A DNA stretch of 11,493 bases, from contig CAAEAE010000053.1 in NCBI GenBank assembly GCA_900753715.1, positions 1-11,493 on the forward strand, read 5' to 3'. The stretch comes from an uncultured Roseburia sp. GTDB lineage: Bacteria; Bacillota_A; Clostridia; Lachnospirales; Lachnospiraceae. The translations under genes were made by a program, and so were the position numbers. Below the pieces are notes generated by a model, which worked only from the letters and a program-made list of their open reading frames with translations, did no database searches and was not told the DNA's origin. Shown here piece after piece: positions 6,532 through 11,493 of the stretch (position 1 is the stretch's first letter; each line of letters begins with the position of its first letter).

Positions 6532-7372
6532 TGTTTTTCCTGCCAAATGATTTTTTATACTGTGCAGGCGTGATTCCTTCCAAATTTTTAAACACTTTCA
6601 TAAAATATTTTTCATCCGAGAAGCCGCAGGAAAATGCGGCTTCTTTTATCGTAACGCCATAGTTGGAAAGCAGTGTTTTTGCCGTCCTTATCCGCATCTG
6701 ATTCGTGTAGCGCACAAGGGAAATCCCCATGCTCCGCTTAAAAAGCGACGACAGATAATCCGCCTGATATCCAACCGCATCGGCGAGCTGTGCAACCTCA
6801 AACGGCTGATAATAATGATTTTTAATCCATGCAGTCGCAGAAACTACCGCTGCCGGGAGTTTTTCCACGCTGTCCCTGGTGTGAAAATATTCCTGGGTAA
6901 GCTCCATGAAAAGCAGGCTCGTCGCATAATCTGCCATTTTCTTTGTATACAGCCGCTCCTCTAACGACAAATCCATGAGCTGATGAAAAAGCTGCGCTGT
7001 CCGTCCCGCATCTGATAAACGAGCATTTTCCGGGAAAAGATAGGTGTATTCCTCCTCCGCTTCCTCTGCCATCTCAAACTCCATGTCCGACTTGAAATGC
7101 GTCCAAAGATAGGACAATTTCCCCTCCGAGGAACGATAGCCAAAATGTTCTTCGCCCGCCTTTAAGAAAATATACTGCCCTGCCCCAACCGCATACTCTG
7201 CCCCGTTGGCATTGATGTAAAGCATGCCTTCCGTTATCATAATCAGCACATTGACGTCAAAGAGACGGCGCTGGTGCAAAAATCCCGCCGGACTGATAAA
7301 CTGCCCGCACACGGAAAAATGAAGCGGCTCCTTTGTTTTGCAGCCAAAAATTCGTGGCATATCGTGATTCAT
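6524..7372 (-). CDS. AraC-family transcriptional regulator with N-terminal cupin sensor
   Basis: This is a typical two-domain AraC regulator of 282 residues. An N-terminal cupin-like ligand pocket spans about residues 20-90 (VNVLIMITEGMLYINANG, then GQYIFLKAGEEHFGY). A double helix-turn-helix fills the last 100 residues, with QPFEVAQLADAVGYQADYLS as the first unit and TIKEAAFSCGFSDEKYF as the second, ending in the usual FKNLEGITPAQYKK. I chose ATG 7372 because AAAGGA sits 9 nt upstream; the in-frame GTG at 7378 would be only 3 nt from it. The gene converges on and overlaps the GH127 gene, and is the most likely regulator of that gene in response to a sugar ligand. It begins only 22 bp after hsdR with no visible terminator, so it may share restriction-operon transcripts or have a promoter inside the hsdR end. 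Confidence 0.9.
   Translation of the reverse strand: MNHDMPRIFGCKTKEPLHFSVCGQFISPAGFLHQRRLFDVNVLIMITEGMLYINANGAEYAVGAGQYIFLKAGEEHFGYRSSEGKLSYLWTHFKSDMEFEMAEEAEEEYTYLFPENARLSDAGRTAQLFHQLMDLSLEERLYTKKMADYATSLLFMELTQEYFHTRDSVEKLPAAVVSATAWIKNHYYQPFEVAQLADAVGYQADYLSSLFKRSMGISLVRYTNQMRIRTAKTLLSNYGVTIKEAAFSCGFSDEKYFMKVFKNLEGITPAQYKKSFGRKNIN
6619..6648 (+). terminator. Terminator-like hairpin for the GH127 transcript, inside the AraC coding region
   Basis: A perfect 10-bp stem, AGAAGCCGCA (6619-6628) and TGCGGCTTCT (6635-6644), closes a 6-nt loop (GGAAAA) and is followed on the plus strand by TTTATC. It begins 88 bases after the GH127 stop, so it is well placed as a Rho-independent terminator, although the U-run is short. 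On the opposite strand the same bases encode the EAAFSCGFS part of the regulator's second HTH. Confidence 0.55.
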
Positions 7373-7394
7373 TGGCACTGTTCCTTTCCTACCC

Positions 7395-10300
7395 CTACGC
7401 TACCGCATTTGCATTAATCTTATCAATCACATTTCTTATACCATTCCATACGGTCAAATCCGTAAATATATCAATAATGCTTCCCTGGTCAGTAAATGGG
7501 GAATCCTGAAGCACAGAAAAATCCTTCATCATTCCATTGTGAACAATATATTCCACTATCTGATTCACAAAATAAATCTGTCTGCTATCAAGGCTTGCAT
7601 CCATCAGATACTCTGAAAATGCCTCCTTTGCAGCATTCATATCAAGTCCAACAATCTCACGAACAAACTCACCCAGTGGCTTTGTTCCGACTTCCTTTTC
7701 ATAATCATGCTTTGTTCCGACTTCCTTCCATAGAATCTCCTGTAGATTTGCAATATCCGTGCCTGTCAATGGCTGATTTGTCTTTAATTTTGCAATTGCA
7801 ATATTGTCCTGATGCTGTCTTATATAATATTCTGCTTTTGCTTTATAATTCTTCAATTCATCATTCTCAAGCTCCGACTCTTTCCATTCGGTTGACAACA
7901 AATCATCTTCAAAATTTGTAACATAACGAACTTTCTGCGTTGGAATATATTTCACCAAATCACGCAATTTTTCTCTGATTTCCTCAAACTCATCCATTCC
8001 GGCATTGTCCATATAACTAGTATGAAGAATCTTATTTATGAAATCTGCCTGTGCCTGAATCGCTGGAATATTGGCAACTCCTGCAATAGCGACAACCTTT
8101 TTCTGCAAATCACCGCGTGCCTTTGAATACCTTTTTCCTGAGAGATAAGCAAGTTCTATTCCATACATCAGCGCATCAAATCGAACCGCACTCGCCTCAT
8201 CCCTATCCGGTAAAATCAGCGGTGCAACTTCCTCACGCACAAGCAATGTATCCTCATATGTAAGTACTTGATAATTTTCCTCTACGGAATATAAATCAAC
8301 ATATTTCAAATGCTGTCTCACTGCAAAATTATCTCGCGACAATTCCTGCACTTTTTCACTCATCTGCTGAACCAATGCGCTTCTATATGCTCTCAACCTA
8401 TCTGTCTGATATTCGATATCCTGAAGTTTATATGAAATTTCAAATTTTAAACGAAATATGGCTCCCTGAAGTGCCATTACATTTGCCGTAGCTTTCCCTT
8501 TATTCATTCGGAAAAAATCAAAATTTCCACAAAAGTCAAAGATATAAAATTTCTTTTTATCCTCTCCATCAATCAGCCCCGGGCAAAGTCTTGTTCCACG
8601 ACCAATCATCTGCCAAAACTTTGCTTTACTCATAACTTTCTTAAAAAATACAAGATTTAAAACTTCCGGTACATCAATTCCCGTATCAAGCATATCAACT
8701 GAAATCGCAATCTGCGGCAGCTTTTTGGGGTCTGAGAACTCATCAATTGCACTCTGTGCATATGTCATATAATTGTCAATTACCTTTGCATAATTCAACA
8801 AATGCGGATATTCTTTATGAAACACTTCCAATATCTTCTCTGCGTGCTCGTGATTCTTTGCAAAAATTATTGTTTTTCCAATTTTCTCACCGTAATCAAT
8901 CCTGAGCGCATTTGTCATTACTATATCCAACACCTGTTTTATGGTATCTTCGTTAAATATCCAGCTATTGAGTGCAGAGGCATTAATAAATGCTGGCAAT
9001 TCTCCGTTCTCATTTTGAAAAGTGTTCTCATACACTTCTTTTTCTTCTTCTGATAATTCGTCGTAAACAATTCCCTTTTCCATGAATTTCAGTTTTGACT
9101 CAACGGATACATAATCTACAAGGTACTTATCCTTTACTGCCTGTGCCAAATCATAGCCGTATGTCGGCACTCCATTTTCCAGCTCAAATATCTCATATGT
9201 ATTCTTATCAACTTCATCCTTAGGGGTTGCCGTAAGACCTACAAGAGGAGCGTCAAAATAAGTAAAAATATCTCTGTACTTATTATAGATTGACCTATGC
9301 GCTTCATCGCAAATAACAAGGTCAAAATGACCACAGGTAAATAATTTTCCCTCCGTATCGTTCACGGTGTCAATACAATTTATCATTGTCTGGTAAGTAG
9401 AGAAAACACAATGCGCCTGATAATTATCCTTTTCTTCCACCAGATTCGTGCATGACAGGTTTGGAAGCAAATTTACAAAACTCCGTTTTGCCTGTGTTAC
9501 AAGAGAATTTCTATCTGCAAGAAAAAGAATATTTTTCACCCAGCCAGCTTGCAGCAAAATCTCGCAAAGAGCAATTACAGTTCTTGTCTTTCCGGAACCG
9601 GTAGCCATAACTAACAACGCTTTTCTACGATTTTTTTCATCCAGACTATTACATACTGCTTTGATTGCAGCTTCCTGATAATACCGCCCTGCGATTTCCT
9701 TATTCACCGTGATATGCTTTAGGCTTGTCCTCATGGTTCGTAAATTGAACCATTTCTCCAAATCTCTCTTTGAATAAATAACCGAACACTTTCTTTCCGG
9801 ATACTGACCATCAATAATATGTGTTTCAAATCCATTTGTAAGAAAAATTACAGGTCTTCTTTTATACGTCTGTTCCAGTAAATCCGCATATAATTTTGCC
9901 TGTTGTCTGCCCTTGGAAACATCCACACAGGTTCGTTTTGCCTCAATAACAGCAAGCGGACGGTGCATATCATCATAAAGCACATAGTCTGCACGTCCTT
10001 CTCCAGATTTATTTGGCATCCCCGATATTTCCACCTCATTCATCCAGTCTTTTCCCTCTGTCCAACCGGCATCCACAAGCATGGCATCGATATAAAGTTT
10101 TCTCGTTTTATACTCGGATAAATCAAGCGGTTTCGGAACATATGTCTGCTGTTGTTCCTGTCTTCGTGCAGACAACTCCTCTCTCAGCGAAGCATTTTCT
10201 GCCATGAGTTTCTGCAAATCCAGCTCCTGTTTGGCAGATTTTTCCTGCTCTCTGATTAATTCTTCTTTTGTGACATTTGCAGCTTCTCTTGACTCTTTTG

Positions 10301-10739
10301 CCTTTTCAATCCTATCTGTTATAATGCCCCTGTCAAAAGCTCTCTCTTCGTACTTATCGGCATAGCAATATGCTATGTAATCAAGGTAAATAAAAAGATT
10401 TTCAAGGCAAAGCATTGCCTCGTCTCTTCCTAATTTTTTATTATTATGAGCTACATTGTTTCCGCATCTTCGAATGTAGTCCATTCGTTTCCACAAATCC
10501 GGTCCGATAATCTGTCTGTATTCCTCTGCATTCAATAGACTCTGCAAATTATCCTGATACGGCATCTCCAGCTTTGATTCTACTGAATACATCCACTTTA
10601 TTGCAAATTCCATTGCCCTGCGGCTATTGATAATACTTGCCTCCGGGTCCATTAAAATAATCTTCTCCGCAGATATTGCAACATCTGCAAAGGCAGAAAA
10701 TTTTGCTTCTGTTTTCAGATAATCAAAATTGGTTGTCAC
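7395..10739 (-). CDS. hsdR: Type I restriction enzyme R subunit (motor and nuclease) with N-terminal DUF4145-like domain
   Basis: The 1114-residue protein is a DNA-translocating restriction subunit. Residues about 30-125 form a DUF4145-like domain (INSRRAMEFAIKWMY, RRCGNNVAHN), then a charged coiled coil (about 145-200). The PD-(D/E)xK nuclease has D251, E266 and K268 (GRADYVLY, AVIEAKRT) with a following Q280-x3-Y284. Superfamily 2 helicase motifs are complete: Walker A ATGSGKT (379-385), DEAH (478-481), TAT (503-505), DTGIDVPEV (685-693) and QMIGRGTR (710-717). The C-terminal part resembles the EcoEI-type R-subunit tail. It begins with GTG at 10739, 5 nt after AGGAGG, 9 bp past the stop of the preceding nuclease-like gene, in one operon with hsdS. 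With HsdM and HsdS it would cleave unmodified DNA. All catalytic motifs are intact. A 19-bp repeat near the 3' end may be a local conversion. Confidence 0.93.
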   Translation of the reverse strand: MTTNFDYLKTEAKFSAFADVAISAEKIILMDPEASIINSRRAMEFAIKWMYSVESKLEMPYQDNLQSLLNAEEYRQIIGPDLWKRMDYIRRCGNNVAHNNKKLGRDEAMLCLENLFIYLDYIAYCYADKYEERAFDRGIITDRIEKAKESREAANVTKEELIREQEKSAKQELDLQKLMAENASLREELSARRQEQQQTYVPKPLDLSEYKTRKLYIDAMLVDAGWTEGKDWMNEVEISGMPNKSGEGRADYVLYDDMHRPLAVIEAKRTCVDVSKGRQQAKLYADLLEQTYKRRPVIFLTNGFETHIIDGQYPERKCSVIYSKRDLEKWFNLRTMRTSLKHITVNKEIAGRYYQEAAIKAVCNSLDEKNRRKALLVMATGSGKTRTVIALCEILLQAGWVKNILFLADRNSLVTQAKRSFVNLLPNLSCTNLVEEKDNYQAHCVFSTYQTMINCIDTVNDTEGKLFTCGHFDLVICDEAHRSIYNKYRDIFTYFDAPLVGLTATPKDEVDKNTYEIFELENGVPTYGYDLAQAVKDKYLVDYVSVESKLKFMEKGIVYDELSEEEKEVYENTFQNENGELPAFINASALNSWIFNEDTIKQVLDIVMTNALRIDYGEKIGKTIIFAKNHEHAEKILEVFHKEYPHLLNYAKVIDNYMTYAQSAIDEFSDPKKLPQIAISVDMLDTGIDVPEVLNLVFFKKVMSKAKFWQMIGRGTRLCPGLIDGEDKKKFYIFDFCGNFDFFRMNKGKATANVMALQGAIFRLKFEISYKLQDIEYQTDRLRAYRSALVQQMSEKVQELSRDNFAVRQHLKYVDLYSVEENYQVLTYEDTLLVREEVAPLILPDRDEASAVRFDALMYGIELAYLSGKRYSKARGDLQKKVVAIAGVANIPAIQAQADFINKILHTSYMDNAGMDEFEEIREKLRDLVKYIPTQKVRYVTNFEDDLLSTEWKESELENDELKNYKAKAEYYIRQHQDNIAIAKLKTNQPLTGTDIANLQEILWKEVGTKHDYEKEVGTKPLGEFVREIVGLDMNAAKEAFSEYLMDASLDSRQIYFVNQIVEYIVHNGMMKDFSVLQDSPFTDQGSIIDIFTDLTVWNGIRNVIDKINANAVA
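7679..7727. repeat. 19-bp direct repeat within the 3' part of hsdR
   Basis: GCTTTGTTCCGACTTCCTT occurs at 7679-7697 and again, unchanged, at 7709-7727, exactly 30 bp apart and therefore in frame. It yields the peptide KEVGTKHDYEKEVGTKPLG. Recombination or slippage between copies would remove or add ten codons without a frameshift. Confidence 0.85.
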
Positions 10740-10748
10740 TTTTACCTC

Positions 10749-11393
10749 CTACCCCAGCATACCCCTAAAAAGATTCACCAGATTTCCAATCACTGGCGGC
10801 TGTAAAAACAGTATTTTTTCACCACTTGCACTTTTTCTTATAAAATACGGTGATTCCTCGTTATCATCCATACATATATCCAGATTATAATAAAAGTCGA
10901 TAGCTGAATATTCATCCTGCGTTTCATCATAAGTTTGAAACATTTCTAGCGTTCTGTCATACTTAAACCCAAATTGCGGAATCACTGTTTTTCTCCCCGC
11001 TTTTGACGCATATGAGAACATTCCAACTGTCATGTCCGGGTTTTTCCCCTTCAATTCCAATGCATGCTTCTGCAACTCCCGAAATTCTGCTTTCGTAACT
11101 CTGCTCTTTATCTCCATAAATAAAACGCAGTCTTCAATGTCATAGACATTCATCAAACCCACCCTTGCACCCCGCTTTAAAATCAGAAAATCGCCTTGAG
11201 AACTTTGCCATTCATCTATAACAAGGATTCCGTCCTTCACATTTAATTCTTCTAATTCTGATATAAAAAATTTTTTCAGAAATTTTTCTCTCAACTGCCC
11301 TTTGGTCAGTTTGTGTTCAATCTCCTCTGATGCCTCAAATTGTAACCGGAACATCCTTTCATTGTAATTATCTATGTTTGTCCGTAGGTCCAT
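10749..11393 (-). CDS. DUF6602-like protein, candidate PD-(D/E)xK nuclease in the type I R-M operon
   Basis: This 214-residue protein resembles the DUF6602 pattern: a helical start with REKFLKKFF (35-43), a strand with a conserved Asp (SSQGDFLILKRG, D68), then VLFMEIKSRVTKAEF with E94 and K96. An Asp followed by E-x-K after a strand is the usual active-site layout of PD-(D/E)xK endonucleases, so a nuclease fold is likely, though activity is inferred. There is no signal peptide or membrane segment. It starts at ATG 11393 with AAAGGA 4 nt upstream, 19 bp after the hsdS stop, and ends 9 bp before hsdR; its stop overlaps the hsdR ribosome binding site. That tight packing between specificity and restriction genes points to a role in the restriction complex or a linked defence activity. 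It might instead be a structural accessory with no cutting activity. Confidence 0.7.
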   Translation of the reverse strand: MDLRTNIDNYNERMFRLQFEASEEIEHKLTKGQLREKFLKKFFISELEELNVKDGILVIDEWQSSQGDFLILKRGARVGLMNVYDIEDCVLFMEIKSRVTKAEFRELQKHALELKGKNPDMTVGMFSYASKAGRKTVIPQFGFKYDRTLEMFQTYDETQDEYSAIDFYYNLDICMDDNEESPYFIRKSASGEKILFLQPPVIGNLVNLFRGMLG

Positions 11394-11412
11394 TTTATCC
11401 TTTCATGTACGG

Positions 11413-11493
11413 TTATGTAACTTTCAATTTGTTGATTTGTTTTGCAAACTCCACAAATTCATTCTGCAAATCTAGTGGTGGTATAATCAGCAG
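11413..11493 (-). CDS. hsdS: Type I restriction specificity subunit HsdS, C-terminal end only
   Basis: The last 26 codons read leftwards from the window edge and contain IPPLDLQNEFVEFAKQINKL, the hallmark of the conserved helix region after an HsdS target recognition domain, followed by KVT and a TAA at 11413-11415. HsdS chooses the DNA sequence recognised by the whole type I complex. The rest lies beyond the window. The end is unusual: in most relatives this motif is followed by about 20-30 more residues of the spacer coiled coil, whereas here it stops almost at once. It may be a naturally short C-terminus, a half-subunit or a recombined copy. The DUF6602-like gene follows after 19 bp. Confidence 0.8.
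   Translation of the reverse strand: MLIIPPLDLQNEFVEFAKQINKLKVT

Noticed and set aside
7496..7921. 141-codon plus-strand frame inside hsdR
   Set aside because: It is antisense to well-conserved hsdR sequence, with low-complexity His/Gln/Leu content and no ribosome binding site.
1..11493. CRISPR array, tRNA, rRNA, or complete insertion sequence with terminal repeats
   Set aside because: No regularly spaced repeats, cloverleaf-like elements, rRNA sequence or transposase with flanking inverted repeats could be seen; the only mobile-element gene is the truncated recombinase.

Overview
The window looks like a chromosomal accessory stretch from a Firmicute of the Clostridia, most likely a Lachnospiraceae-type gut anaerobe. 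That is an inference from protein styles (a short serine recombinase of this group, a class II Fic protein, a GH127 enzyme with an AraC partner), the AT-rich intergenic DNA and strong GGAGG ribosome binding sites; no rRNA, tRNA or CRISPR array is visible. Almost every gene is on the minus strand. The exception is the GH127 gene.

Layout, left to right. (1) 1-1674 is a worn mobile or accessory segment: the N-terminus of an XRE-type regulator running off the left edge, a small Cys-rich hypothetical protein with a TTG start, a serine recombinase cut short by an in-frame TGA, and a start-less coding remnant. (2) 1678-2670 is an intact class II Fic protein with its own promoter and three 12-bp tandem repeats in its leader. 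(3) 2805-4397 is a two-gene operon of a nitroreductase followed by a cytoplasmic transglutaminase-like protein. (4) The 337-bp gap 4398-4734 holds a possible decayed gene end, a compound inverted/direct repeat, and the GH127 promoter with an inverted repeat over its -35. (5) 4735-7372 is a convergent pair: a GH127-family beta-L-arabinofuranosidase-like enzyme and an AraC regulator whose 3' ends overlap by 8 bp. A terminator-like hairpin for the GH127 transcript lies inside the regulator's HTH codons. This pair looks richer in G+C than its flanks. (6) 7395-11493 is a type I restriction-modification locus read leftwards: the end of hsdS at the right edge, a DUF6602-like nuclease candidate, then hsdR with an N-terminal DUF4145-like domain. 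hsdM and most of hsdS would lie beyond the right edge.

How the genes work together. HsdR supplies the motor and nuclease of a type I system whose specificity subunit lies just upstream. The additional PD-(D/E)xK-like protein between hsdS and hsdR is the best candidate for an unusual defence component. The AraC protein, 22 bp downstream of hsdR, most likely senses a sugar signal and controls the GH127 gene; it may also receive read-through from the restriction operon. The nitroreductase and transglutaminase-like genes are coupled, but their joint purpose is unknown.
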